62,970 nt of DNA from Alphaproteobacteria bacterium (GCA_030431485.1 JAUIIR010000015.1:1-62970); one strand, 5' to 3'. Shown: positions 28,883 to 36,489, numbered from the stretch's first letter. The notes: generated by a model from the sequence alone, not told the origin. Program-made: numbers and translations.

Positions 28883-28926
28883 TAAAAGAAAAAACGGTGG
28901 CACCAAGGGAGGAGAGGCGCCACCGT
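28883..28926 (-). terminator. Terminator of the DUF1127/CcsR-like operon
   Basis: The last hairpin of the array (stem ACGGTGGC/GCCACCGT at 28894-28926) is followed on the minus strand by TTTTTTCTTTT. This ends the transcript that begins at the DUF1127 gene. Confidence 0.8.
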
Positions 28927-28965
28927 TTCCAGTTCACGGTGTCCAGGGAGGAGGAGAGGACACCG
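28894..28965 (-). ncRNA. CcsR/cuckoo-like RNA unit 4
   Basis: Two hairpins on the minus strand: CGGTGTCC/GGACACCG (28937-28965) and ACGGTGGC/GCCACCGT (28894-28926). Their loops expose CTCCTCCTCCCT and CTCCTCCCTT. The second hairpin doubles as the terminator. Confidence 0.85.
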
Positions 28966-28995
28966 AGATCGTATGAGCCGAAGCCCGAAATTTGT

Positions 28996-29067
28996 GACGG
29001 TGGCACCAGGGAGGAGGAGAGGTGCCACCGTCGAGTTCACGATGTCCAGGGAGGAGGAGAGGACACC
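28996..29067 (-). ncRNA. CcsR/cuckoo-like RNA unit 3
   Basis: Two hairpins on the minus strand: the arms GGTGTCC and GGACATC (29041-29067, one G-T pair) and a 12-bp perfect stem GACGGTGGCACC/GGTGCCACCGTC (28996-29032). Both loops carry TCTCCTCCTCCCT. Confidence 0.85.
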
Positions 29068-29098
29068 GAGATCGTGTGGGCTGAAGCCCGAAACTTGT

Positions 29099-29171
29099 GA
29101 CGGTGACACCAGGGAGGAGGAGAGGTGCCACCGTCGGGATCACGGCATCCAGGGAGGAGGAGAGGATGCCG
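29099..29171 (-). ncRNA. CcsR/cuckoo-like RNA unit 2
   Basis: Two hairpins on the minus strand: CGGCATCC/GGATGCCG (29143-29171) and GACGGTG(A)CACC with GGTG(C)CACCGTC (29099-29135, one mismatch). Both loops carry TCTCCTCCTCCCT. Confidence 0.85.
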
Positions 29172-29204
29172 AGCTCATGTAGGTCCGAAGACCCGAAACT
29201 TTGT

Positions 29205-29279
29205 GACGGTGGCACCCAGGGAGGAGGAGGGATGCCACCGTCAAGTCCGGAACGTCCAGGGAGGAGGAGAGGACGTCCG
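29205..29279 (-). ncRNA. CcsR/cuckoo-like RNA unit 1
   Basis: Two hairpins on the minus strand: CGGACGTCC/GGACGTTCCG (29248-29279, one bulge) and GACGGTGGCA/TGCCACCGTC (29205-29242). Both loops carry CTCCTCCCT. It is the unit nearest the DUF1127 gene, whose stop lies 50 bases upstream. Confidence 0.85.
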
Positions 29280-29328
29280 AGCCGGTGTGGTGAGGGGCCC
29301 GCTTGGGCGCTTGCTCACCGAATGTCGA

Positions 29329-29547
29329 TCAGCTTTCGTAAGCTGCCTGATAGGCAACGCGCTTGATCTCGGAATGGTTCAGTCCAAGATCGCAGAGTTC
29401 GCGATGCGAAAGTGCGCTCAGTTCGCGCAGGGTGTCGCGGTAAACCTTGCGACGGGCGGCCTGGGCGCGGTATTCTGCGATCAGGGTGTGCACCCGATCC
29501 ATGAAGCTGCTGCCAACTGCGCCAATGCTGTTTGTTTCGTAAGCCAT
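29329..29547 (-). CDS. DUF1127 protein at the head of the CcsR-like RNA array (CcaF1-like)
   Basis: A 72-residue basic protein. The C-terminal DUF1127 core reads LRELSALSHRELCDLGLNHS and follows a helix YRAQAARRKVYRDTL. In Rhodobacter sphaeroides the corresponding 71-residue protein (RSP_6037, CcaF1) is co-transcribed with the CcsR1-4 RNAs and influences RNA processing; here the same order of small gene followed by four two-hairpin RNAs is seen. The ATG at 29547 has only a weak ribosome binding site. A candidate promoter lies 46 bases upstream of the start. By analogy it is stress-induced by RpoH-type sigma factors. Confidence 0.88.
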   Translation of the reverse strand: MAYETNSIGAVGSSFMDRVHTLIAEYRAQAARRKVYRDTLRELSALSHRELCDLGLNHSEIKRVAYQAAYES

Positions 29548-29592
29548 GTGTCTGCTCTGTTCGAATTTGTGTGTTTCCGTTCGCTTGAGACA

Positions 29593-29620
29593 AAGATAGG
29601 CGAATGCTGCAGTTGCACAA
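29593..29620 (-). promoter_or_regulatory. Candidate promoter of the DUF1127/CcsR-like operon
   Basis: On the minus strand TTGTGC (29620-29615) and TATCTT (29598-29593) are spaced by 16 bases, and the -10 end lies about 46 bases before the ATG. The shape fits sigma-70 or RpoH-type promoters. An rpoH gene is present at 60605. Confidence 0.4.
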
Positions 29621-29773
29621 TAGAGATTTGCTTCAACGCTGCTATGCAGCAATTGCATAGACCGCATGGTTCAAATTTGTGCGTTTTGCGCTAACGGGGC
29701 TATTTTCCCGGCACATTCTTGAAGCCCGGCGCACATCCTGCCATCTCAGCAACAGGTTGATGAAAGGTTGAGC

Positions 29774-30841
29774 ATGTCTGTAACTCCGGAACAGATTCGA
29801 AGCGCTTTGAGTCGTGTGGCGATTCCCGATGGCAAAGACCTGATCTCTGCCGATCTGGTCCGCGCGATACAGATTGACGGCACACAGGTGCGTTTCGTCA
29901 TCGAAGCACCATCGCCCGACATCGCCCGCCTGATGGAGCCAGTGCGGCAGGCTGCCCAAGCGGTTGTCGCGGACCTGCCGGGTGTCTCGGACGTCTCGGT
30001 TGCTCTCACCGCGCATGGGCCAGCGGCGAAACCGCCAACCGGCTTGAAAATCGGTGGGCATCCGAAACCGCAGGCAGGGTCGCTGAAACCTTCGGGGGTT
30101 GCGCGGATCCTCGCAATAGGATCTGGCAAGGGCGGGGTGGGCAAATCCACCGTGTCTTCAAACCTGGCCGTAGCGCTGGCGCGCGCCGGGCGTCGGGTCG
30201 GGCTGCTGGATGCGGATATTTACGGGCCCAGCCAACCGCGCATGATGGGATTGTCGCAGAAACCGGAGAGCCCGGATGGCAAAACGATCATTCCGCTTAC
30301 CGCGCATGGTGTGACCTTCATGTCCATCGGGCTGATGCTGCCCGAGGAAAAAGCCGTGGTCTGGCGCGGACCGATGCTCATGGGCGCATTGCAGCAGATG
30401 CTGGGTCAGGTCGCATGGGGTGAGCTTGACGTGCTGATCGTGGACTTGCCGCCCGGCACCGGCGACGTGGCGATGACGCTTTGCCAGAAAGCTCAGGTCT
30501 CGGGGGCCATCGTGGTCTCGACACCGCAAGACGTGGCGTTGCTGGACGCGCGTAAGGCTTTGGATATGTTCGACACTCTGAAAACGCCGGTCCTGGGCCT
30601 GATCGAGAACATGGCCGTTTTCACCTGTCCGCATTGTGGGGGGCAGAGCCACATCTTCGGGTCGGGTGGCACCGTGGCCGAGGCGTCTGCGCGGGGTGTG
30701 CCGTTGTTGGCGCAATTGCCTCTCGATCTCGACACGCGGCTTGCGGGCGATGGCGGGGTACCGGTGGCGGCAGGCGACGGACCGATGGCCGAGGCCTATG
30801 CCAAGTTGGCCGAGGGTCTAATCAAGGGCGGCATGGCCTGA
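29774..30841 (+). CDS. mrp: Mrp/ApbC-type iron-sulfur cluster carrier ATPase
   Basis: A 355-residue P-loop NTPase of the Mrp/Nbp35 group, which binds a bridging 4Fe-4S cluster and hands it to apo-proteins. An N-terminal DUF59 (MIP18-like) domain spans about 1-85. The deviant Walker A is GSGKGGVGKSTVSSNLA, with the conserved Lys pair, and DVLIVDLPPGTGD is the Walker B region. The cluster CxxC is in VFTCPHCGG. The ATG at 29774 has AAAGG upstream; a TTG two codons earlier is less likely. It converges on the B12 uptake operon. Confidence 0.95.
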   Translation: MSVTPEQIRSALSRVAIPDGKDLISADLVRAIQIDGTQVRFVIEAPSPDIARLMEPVRQAAQAVVADLPGVSDVSVALTAHGPAAKPPTGLKIGGHPKPQAGSLKPSGVARILAIGSGKGGVGKSTVSSNLAVALARAGRRVGLLDADIYGPSQPRMMGLSQKPESPDGKTIIPLTAHGVTFMSIGLMLPEEKAVVWRGPMLMGALQQMLGQVAWGELDVLIVDLPPGTGDVAMTLCQKAQVSGAIVVSTPQDVALLDARKALDMFDTLKTPVLGLIENMAVFTCPHCGGQSHIFGSGGTVAEASARGVPLLAQLPLDLDTRLAGDGGVPVAAGDGPMAEAYAKLAEGLIKGGMA

Positions 30842-30887
30842 GCCGGGGCGATGCGTCGATGCATCGCGACGCTCTGTCGACAAAGCG

Positions 30888-31865
30888 TCACCGGGCGACG
30901 GTCAGGCGTTGGCTGAAGCGATAGCTGGATTTGCTCAGGCCGTCCGGTGCACGGGGAAAGCGCGCACGTTTGGCGGCAGCAAGGGCTGCGCGATCAAGTC
31001 GGGCATTGCCCGATGATTGGGCCACTGACACTCCGGCGACGCGCCCGGCAGGTGTGATTGAAAGAACAAGCGTGACAGAGCCTTGCGCGCCGCGCGGTGG
31101 GCGATGGGCCCGGCGCAGGGCCGCACTGATCTGCGCCCCCCATGTCTGTTCCAACCGAGCAAGCTGCGCGGCTGAGGGGCCTGTCGCCGCTGGAGCTTTG
31201 CTGGGCTTTGCGGACGCCTTGGACTGCCCGCCGGCGCCTTTGGCCTTTTGGGCCGGACGGGCCGCGCTGCTCGACGTGGTGCGGGTCGGCTTTGGGGGGG
31301 CCGGGCGTAGTTCGGGACGCACCGAAACTGTTGGGGCCAAACCACGCGCGGCGGGTGTGGTGTCGAGCCTTGGCAACTCGGGCATATGGTCGTCAAACTG
31401 TTTGAGCTGTGGTGCCATGGGCCGCTGCACTGCGCGGAGCGTCTCGCTGTGATCGGGAAGCGCATCTTCCGTTTGGGGCGCGCTGAGAGACGGCGTGTCC
31501 ATTTGCGCAAGCGGCACCGGCGGGGCTGGCAAACGCGTTTCGGCCTGCGGCATGTCGGGGGCGGCGCTCGGCGCAGCCAGTGCAGCGGTTTGCATGCGTT
31601 GCAGAACGGGTGCCTCTTGCGATGGCTGCATCGGGGCCGGAGCCATGTCGGGAGCGATCAGGGCCGGGGCTTCGCTGACCTCGGGCGGGCGGTCCCACTC
31701 TCGAACCAAGGCCGCCAAACTCGGTGTAGCTGGCTGGAGCGTGACCTCGGATGCGCCATTTTCGCCGCCACCTCCCGCCCCCCCGGGGAAAGGCGCCACG
31801 ACCAGCGTTGCGGCATGCAATGCACCCGATAACGCAACAAAGGCGGTGAACTCTACAATCCGCAT
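30888..31865 (-). CDS. tonB: TonB-family energy transducer
   Basis: A 325-residue protein with one N-terminal membrane anchor (about 5-27), a long proline- and alanine-rich periplasmic spacer (30-235) and a C-terminal TonB domain (about 250-325) with GSVTLVLSITPAGRVAGVSV and LDRAALAAAKRARFPRAP. It transmits proton-motive energy from ExbB/ExbD to an outer-membrane receptor, presumably a BtuB-like B12 porin encoded elsewhere. Its ATG overlaps the stop of the second exbD gene by one base (TGATG). It is the last gene of the B12 operon. Confidence 0.88.
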   Translation of the reverse strand: MRIVEFTAFVALSGALHAATLVVAPFPGGAGGGGENGASEVTLQPATPSLAALVREWDRPPEVSEAPALIAPDMAPAPMQPSQEAPVLQRMQTAALAAPSAAPDMPQAETRLPAPPVPLAQMDTPSLSAPQTEDALPDHSETLRAVQRPMAPQLKQFDDHMPELPRLDTTPAARGLAPTVSVRPELRPAPPKPTRTTSSSAARPAQKAKGAGGQSKASAKPSKAPAATGPSAAQLARLEQTWGAQISAALRRAHRPPRGAQGSVTLVLSITPAGRVAGVSVAQSSGNARLDRAALAAAKRARFPRAPDGLSKSSYRFSQRLTVAR

Positions 31866-32254
31866 CAGCCGCCCTCCGTCACGATCTCAACCCGCGTGGC
31901 GCCAAGAGCGGCCAGTCGGGTCAGGATCTGTGCAAGGGTTGACGCCGGCAGGTCTGCATCTGCGTAAAGGCGCAAAGGCATCTCGTCGGGCAGAGCCGCT
32001 GCCCTTGCCAGAGCCGCGTCGCCGCGCTCTGTTTCGAAGGCAATATCGCCGTCGGCGCTGATGTAGAGCGCTGTCTGACCCGTGTCTTCCTCGCCCGAGG
32101 CGCTGGGCAAGGACAGGTCGAACGGGGTCGGTGGCACGATCTGAGCGGTCATCAGAAAGAAGATCAGCAGCAGAAACACCACGTTGATCATTGGAACGAC
32201 CGGTTCACGCGCGGCGCGTCTTGGGCGCGGGTCTATGAGCGGTTGGCGTCTCAT
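31865..32254 (-). CDS. exbD: ExbD/TolR-type biopolymer transport protein (second copy)
   Basis: A 129-residue protein with one membrane helix, MINVVFLLLIFFLMTAQIV, whose start carries Asn where proton-conducting ExbD normally has Asp (MIDVVF in its partner). A periplasmic domain follows. It is paired with a second ExbD from the gene before it, as seen in some TonB systems with two ExbD subunits. Start and stop overlap the neighbours (ATGA on one side, TGATG on the other). The missing Asp suggests a structural rather than proton-carrying role, but this is inference. Confidence 0.85.
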   Translation of the reverse strand: MRRQPLIDPRPRRAAREPVVPMINVVFLLLIFFLMTAQIVPPTPFDLSLPSASGEEDTGQTALYISADGDIAFETERGDAALARAAALPDEMPLRLYADADLPASTLAQILTRLAALGATRVEIVTEGG

Positions 32255-32625
32255 TCCAGCACCACGAGATTGGTCCAGCCTGCTGCCCGCAGGGTGCCCA
32301 TCACATCCAGCAGGTGCTGGACCGAGGCCCCGTCGCGGGCGCGCAGAAGGATGACGTCTGTTTCGGTGCCCATGAGGGGCGTCAGGCTGGCGACCGGATC
32401 AGCGGTGTCTATGCCATTCACACGCAGCGTATCGGGCAGAACGGTGATCAGGCGCGGCGGGCCGTCATAAGGTTGTGCGGCACCGCCAGACAACGTGACC
32501 GGGATCGCATCGGTCACACCAAAGCGGGCGGCGAGCATGAAGAACACCAAGAGCAGGAACACGACGTCGATCATCGGAGTCAGCCCGATGCGCCGGCGGC
32601 GTGTCTGATGCGCGAGGTTTAGCAT
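32251..32625 (-). CDS. exbD: ExbD-type biopolymer transport protein (first copy)
   Basis: A 124-residue ExbD with the canonical TPMIDVVFLLLVFFMLAARF membrane helix, whose Asp is the proton-conducting residue. The periplasmic domain ends VVLE. It forms the inner-membrane motor with ExbB and drives TonB. It lies one base behind exbB's stop and overlaps the next exbD by four bases, so the motor genes form a single translational unit. Confidence 0.88.
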   Translation of the reverse strand: MLNLAHQTRRRRIGLTPMIDVVFLLLVFFMLAARFGVTDAIPVTLSGGAAQPYDGPPRLITVLPDTLRVNGIDTADPVASLTPLMGTETDVILLRARDGASVQHLLDVMGTLRAAGWTNLVVLE

Positions 32626-32626
32626 G

Positions 32627-33247
32627 TCAGCTTTGCTTGCCTTTGGTCAGGATGCGGGTCGCGAGGTCGTCGAAATCATGGGCGAGGCGGTCGTTGATGC
32701 TGTCGAACCAGCTAAGCGCCATCGATGCGGGGATCGCCACGGCCATACCGGCGGCGGTGGTCAGTAGGGCTTCCCAGATGCCGCCTGCGAGGGCAGACGG
32801 ATCGGCACGGGCACCGCTGTCCTGCAGCGCCTGGAACGCCTCGATCATCCCAAGAACGGTGCCGAGCAGTCCAACGAGGGGTGCGATGGTTGCAATGAGG
32901 TCGAGCGCGCGCAGACCGCTGCCCGCGTCCATCAGTGCGCCACGGGCGACGCGGGTGGTTTCGTCGCGGGCGTCCTCTGGTCGAAGAGTCTGGCTCGCTT
33001 GCATCGCCGCTTTGACCACCCGGGCGCGAAGGCCGGAGCGAGTGCGCAAACTGGCAAGAGCGTTGTCATATTGGCCGATTTGCCACTGCCCCACAGCGGC
33101 CTCGGTCGCGTCGCGCCGCCATGCGCCCATGATCGACAGACGCCAGAGTTTCCACAGTATGAGGCCCAAGGTGATCACGCTCAGACCTGCGATCACCCAA
33201 AGCGCCGGGCCGCCGATGTTCAGGAAGTCGGTGATCTGGGTCAGCAT
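32627..33247 (-). CDS. exbB: ExbB/TolQ-type proton channel protein
   Basis: A 206-residue MotA/TolQ/ExbB protein with three membrane helices: ALWVIAGLSVITLGLILW near 14-32, LIATIAPLVGLLGTVLGMIE near 110-130 and TTAAGMAVAIPASMAL near 160-178. The second and third carry the family's conserved Gly-Leu-Leu-Gly-Thr-Val and Ala-Thr/Thr-Ala pattern. It is the scaffold of the TonB motor. Its start overlaps the end of the substrate-binding gene upstream. Confidence 0.92.
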   Translation of the reverse strand: MLTQITDFLNIGGPALWVIAGLSVITLGLILWKLWRLSIMGAWRRDATEAAVGQWQIGQYDNALASLRTRSGLRARVVKAAMQASQTLRPEDARDETTRVARGALMDAGSGLRALDLIATIAPLVGLLGTVLGMIEAFQALQDSGARADPSALAGGIWEALLTTAAGMAVAIPASMALSWFDSINDRLAHDFDDLATRILTKGKQS

Positions 33248-34029
33248 GCGGGCACGTCCTTTGGGCAGAGGGCTGCGATCAGGGCGTCAAGCCCGTCGCT
33301 CAGCGCCGCGGGTCCCGGTTGCAGGATCAGCGGCGATTTGATTTCGATGATGCGGTTCTGCGCAACGGCGGGGATCACGTCCCAACCGGGCCGCGCGGCG
33401 ATTTTCTCGGGTCTCACCTTCTTGCCACACCATGATGCGACAATGATGTCTGGGGCGGCGTTGATCACGTCCTGAGGCGTCACAATGCGGTCCTTTGCCG
33501 ACTGTTCATGGCGCAGATGGGCGAAACAATCGGTGCCGCCCGCAATGTCGATCAGGTCGGAGACCCAGCCGATGCCGGTGATCATCGGGTCGTCCCATTC
33601 TTCGAAATAGACGCGGGGGCGGAGTTTTGGTGGGTTCCTACGCAGGGTGGCGATGCGGGTTTCAAAGGACCGGGCGAGTGCTTCGGCCGTGTCGGCACAA
33701 TCGGTCATGCGGCCCAGCGTGCGGATCATGCGCAGGATGCCGGCGACGTCGCGCTGATTGAAGGCCATGACCTCGACACCTGCGCGGATCAGCTCGGCGG
33801 CGATGTCTGCCTGCAGGTCGGAGAAGGTGAGCACCAGATCGGGTTTCAGCGCCAGGATCTTGGGAATGTCGGCCGAGGTGAACGCGCCGACGCGGGGCTT
33901 TTCCTTCCGGACGCGTTCGGGGCGCACGGCATAGCCCGTCACTCCGACGATGCGGTCTTCCTGACCCAGCAGGTACAGCGTTTCGACGGTCTCTTCGGTC
34001 AGGCAGACAATCCGGGTGGGGGCGCTCAT
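33241..34029 (-). CDS. Cobalamin-binding protein (BtuF-like), without signal peptide
   Basis: A 262-residue class III substrate-binding protein with the motifs RIVCLTEETVETLYLLGQED at the start and VGAFTSADIPKILALKPDLV in the first lobe. In its setting, downstream of a cobalamin riboswitch and next to an ABC ATPase and permease, it should bind vitamin B12. The N-terminus has no hydrophobic signal sequence and no lipobox, unlike E. coli BtuF, and no upstream in-frame start offers one. Either export uses an unrecognised route or the protein acts in the cytoplasm. It overlaps the ATPase gene by four bases. Confidence 0.85.
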   Translation of the reverse strand: MSAPTRIVCLTEETVETLYLLGQEDRIVGVTGYAVRPERVRKEKPRVGAFTSADIPKILALKPDLVLTFSDLQADIAAELIRAGVEVMAFNQRDVAGILRMIRTLGRMTDCADTAEALARSFETRIATLRRNPPKLRPRVYFEEWDDPMITGIGWVSDLIDIAGGTDCFAHLRHEQSAKDRIVTPQDVINAAPDIIVASWCGKKVRPEKIAARPGWDVIPAVAQNRIIEIKSPLILQPGPAALSDGLDALIAALCPKDVPAC

Positions 34030-34784
34030 GAAATCACTCCCCAGGGCTGCACCACCAAGCCTTGTGATGTGTCCAGAACCTCTGCCTTGAGGCGGAATAT
34101 CTCAGCCAGCCGGTTGGGCGTCAGTACATCGCGGGGAGGGCCATCGGCGATGATGCGGCCTGCGCCGATCATGATAAGGCGGGTGCAGAAGCGTGCGGCC
34201 AGCGACAGGTCGTGCAACGAGGTCAGTACGGCGCGGCCCTCTTGGGCAAGGGTTTCGAACACCTGAAGCGTGGCGATCTGGGCAGCCGGGTCCAGCCCTG
34301 CAATCGGTTCGTCTGCCATCAGGAGTGGTGTGTCCTGCGCCAGAGTGCGGGCGATCAGAACGCGGGCCTGTTCGCCACCCGAGAGCGCGGTTGCCAGACG
34401 CGCGCGGAAGTTCTGCAAACCCATGCGCGTCAGCGCGGCATCGACCGCGCTTTGATCGGCACGGCTGAGGCGCGCACCGCGGGCGAGGTAGGGCAGGCGG
34501 CCAAGGGCGACGATTCGCTCGACGCTCATGGGCCACGCGATTTCCCGGGTCTGGGGGAGCCACGCGGCCTGAGCGGCGCGTTGTTTCGGCAACAAAGCGG
34601 CAAGACTGCTGTTGCCTTCATGTGGCAAGAGACCAAGCGTGCCGCGCAAGAGCGAGGTTTTGCCAGCACCGTTTGGACCGATCAAACCGACGCATTCGCC
34701 GGGTTTGACCGTAAAGGATGCGGCATCGACCACAGGACATTCGCCACGCCGGACGGTGAGGTTCTGCACAGTAAGGAGGGTCAT
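34026..34784 (-). CDS. btuD: ABC transporter ATP-binding protein for B12 uptake
   Basis: A 252-residue ATPase with Walker A GLIGPNGAGKTSLLR, the ABC signature LSGGEQARVLIARTLAQ and Walker B LLMADEPIAGLDP. It powers import through the neighbouring FecCD-type permease. The ATG at 34784 overlaps the permease stop as ATGA and has GGAGGGAA upstream. The frame is open to 34943 inside the permease gene but without similarity. Siderophore-type ATPases look alike; the B12 assignment rests on the riboswitch. Confidence 0.88.
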   Translation of the reverse strand: MTLLTVQNLTVRRGECPVVDAASFTVKPGECVGLIGPNGAGKTSLLRGTLGLLPHEGNSSLAALLPKQRAAQAAWLPQTREIAWPMSVERIVALGRLPYLARGARLSRADQSAVDAALTRMGLQNFRARLATALSGGEQARVLIARTLAQDTPLLMADEPIAGLDPAAQIATLQVFETLAQEGRAVLTSLHDLSLAARFCTRLIMIGAGRIIADGPPRDVLTPNRLAEIFRLKAEVLDTSQGLVVQPWGVIS

Positions 34785-35761
34785 GCGATTTCCCTCCGGG
34801 TCTTGTAGATCAGGTGCAGGAACAGCGGCGCGCCGATCAGGGCCATGACGACACCCAGCTTCAGGTCCCGTTCGGGCAAGATGAGTCGGGTGGCAAGGTC
34901 GGCCGCAAGAACCATTGCGGCACCGCCCAGAGCTGAGGCCCAAAGCAGGGTTGAGGGACGGCCCTTGGCAAAGCGGCGCAGTATGTGCGGGACAACGAGG
35001 CCGACAAAGCCGACTGCCCCCGCGACGGCGGTTGCCGCTCCAACTGCGGCGGCGGTGCCGAGCAACAACTGCAAGCGCAGCCGTGGAAGAGAGACACCCA
35101 ATGCTTCGGCGGCGTCTTCGCCCAAGGTCAGCGCGTCAAGTCCCCGGCCGAGACCGGCAAGCGCGACCCAGCCAAGAGCCATAATCGGAAAGGCCAGCCA
35201 GACATGGCTCATGGCGCGGTTTCCGACCGAGCCCATCATCCAGAACATGATCTCGGACGCGGCATACGGATTGGGCGACAGGTTCAGGGTCAGGGAGGTC
35301 AGCGCTGCGGCAAAGGCCGAGACGGCGATACCGGCCAGAATCAATGTGAGCGACGACCCTCGGGGTCCCGCCAGAAACAGGATTAACCCGACAGCAAGTG
35401 CGGCACATGCCAACGCCGCCACCGGAAGGGCCAACAGGAACATGGCTGCAAAGCCGGTTTGCAGGGCAACGACCGCGCCAAGGGCGGCCGAGCCGGAGAC
35501 GCCGATCAATCCGGGTTCAGCAAGGGGATTGCGCAGATATCCCTGCATCGCAGCGCCTGAGAGGCCCAGGGACACGCCCACCATCGCGGCCAGAAGCGTT
35601 CGGGGCAGGCGGATCTCCTGCATCACTGTGACGTAAAGCGGATTGCCCCGGCCAAACAGCGCAGCCACGCCTTCGGGAAGCGAGATCGCGGCATAACCGA
35701 CGTGGAGCGATGCAATAAACATCACCCCCGTCACAGCCATCAGCGCACCAAAGAGCTTCAT
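34781..35761 (-). CDS. btuC: FecCD/BtuC-family permease for B12 uptake
   Basis: A 326-residue inner-membrane permease with about ten helices. Family stretches are RLPRTLLAAMVGVSLGLSGA near residue 55 and GFVGLVVPHILRRF near 245. BtuC-type permeases form a dimer with two BtuD subunits and receive cobalamin from BtuF. It is the first gene after the cobalamin riboswitch, about 110 bases downstream of it, and leads the operon that also encodes the TonB motor. Confidence 0.9.
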   Translation of the reverse strand: MKLFGALMAVTGVMFIASLHVGYAAISLPEGVAALFGRGNPLYVTVMQEIRLPRTLLAAMVGVSLGLSGAAMQGYLRNPLAEPGLIGVSGSAALGAVVALQTGFAAMFLLALPVAALACAALAVGLILFLAGPRGSSLTLILAGIAVSAFAAALTSLTLNLSPNPYAASEIMFWMMGSVGNRAMSHVWLAFPIMALGWVALAGLGRGLDALTLGEDAAEALGVSLPRLRLQLLLGTAAAVGAATAVAGAVGFVGLVVPHILRRFAKGRPSTLLWASALGGAAMVLAADLATRLILPERDLKLGVVMALIGAPLFLHLIYKTRREIA

Positions 35762-35869
35762 CGCTCTGACTCCCGCGCGTCATTCATATCGTGTCTTCGG
35801 GCAGGCCAGAAGACGGTGAATGTCACCACACCGGAGGTCCGTCACATCCCGCGCACCCCGCGCGAGTGT

Positions 35870-36045
35870 AGGGTGATCCGTCGCGGCAGGTCTCCTGACT
35901 TGCGGGTCGTTGCGTGTGTCGGGCCTTCCCGGTTTCCCAGTGGCATATGCCGAACACGCTCGCCGCTTACAGTTGCGGGGGCAGTCGTGGGATTTCACCA
36001 CGTTCCCTTTTCACCGGGGGTTGCCCGGACCGTGACGGGTTCGGC
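35870..36045 (-). ncRNA. Cobalamin riboswitch
   Basis: On the minus strand the conserved elements occur in order: GGTGAAAAGGGAA, GTGAAATCCCACGACTGCCC, CGCAACTGTAAGCGG, the B12 box GCCACTGGGAAACCGGGAAGG-like segment at about 35920-35945, and AGTCAGGAGACCTGCC at 35885-35900. Adenosylcobalamin binding should repress the downstream btuC operon. Confidence 0.93.
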
Positions 36046-36106
36046 GTACATCCGGCCCGATCACATTGCAAGCTTTGCTGGAGTTTGACCGGACTTGGGT
36101 CTGGCA

Positions 36107-36142
36107 TGGGAAAGGGTGGGGCGCGGCATGGGAAAAGATGGG
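36107..36142 (+). promoter_or_regulatory. Candidate MraZ boxes, first cluster
   Basis: Two near-identical modules CATGGGAAA(N3)TGGG follow one another. TGGG starts at 36107 and 36117, then at 36129 and 36139, giving exact 10-base periods within each. MraZ binds direct TGGG repeats of this period upstream of its own operon in E. coli and Mycoplasma. Confidence 0.55.
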
Positions 36143-36171
36143 ACGTGCATGGAGCTGCGCCCGCGACAGAT

Positions 36172-36191
36172 CGAATCAAGTGCTTGATTCG
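36172..36191. promoter_or_regulatory. Perfect palindrome with GANTC sites in the mraZ upstream region
   Basis: CGAATCAAG and CTTGATTCG form a 9-bp perfect inverted repeat around TG. It contains two GANTC (CcrM methylation) sites, and a third lies at 36196. No T run follows, so it is unlikely to be a terminator. It may be an operator for an unknown regulator. Confidence 0.45.
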
Positions 36192-36427
36192 GGTGGATTC
36201 CGGAGCTTTTGTGGGGTTTCAGGAGGTAAAATTTCTTGCGTCCGAGAGATGTTCTTGGTTTGTTTGTTTCGCTTGTGGGAATTTGTGGGCAATTTTTCTG
36301 CGGTACCGGTCTAACTATATATAGTGGTCTGGCCGCCTTGGTGTGGCGTATTTTGCAAAAAAAGGTGCGTTGTCCACACAAGATACGGTAACCGGCGGGT
36401 CTGCTGCACAGCATCTAGACGTAAATT

Positions 36428-36471
36428 CCCATAAAAAACTGTTGCGACCCATGCTTTCCCATGGCATCCCT
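36428..36471 (-). promoter_or_regulatory. Candidate MraZ boxes, second cluster (inverted)
   Basis: CCCA/CCCT occurs at 36428, 36448, 36458 and 36468, which on the minus strand is the TGGG pattern with 10-base steps and one skipped step. The segment includes a third copy of CATGGGAAA(N3)TGGG. It is placed just before the probable 5' end of the mraZ leader RNA. Confidence 0.5.
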
Positions 36472-36489
36472 ATTTCACGAGATGAGAGC

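Noticed and set aside
28880..29290. Possible CRISPR array
   Set aside because: The repeats are alternating hairpins of about 30 nt with variable stems and a fixed loop; there are no unique spacers of uniform length and no cas genes.
28940..29366. Short plus-strand frames with repeated GGGEDTE-type residues
   Set aside because: The repetition comes from the CcsR-like hairpin array, not from a repeat protein.
36248..36270. LexA-like word GTTC-N7-GTTT upstream of mraZ
   Set aside because: One mismatch in a core base and no SOS link known for this operon.
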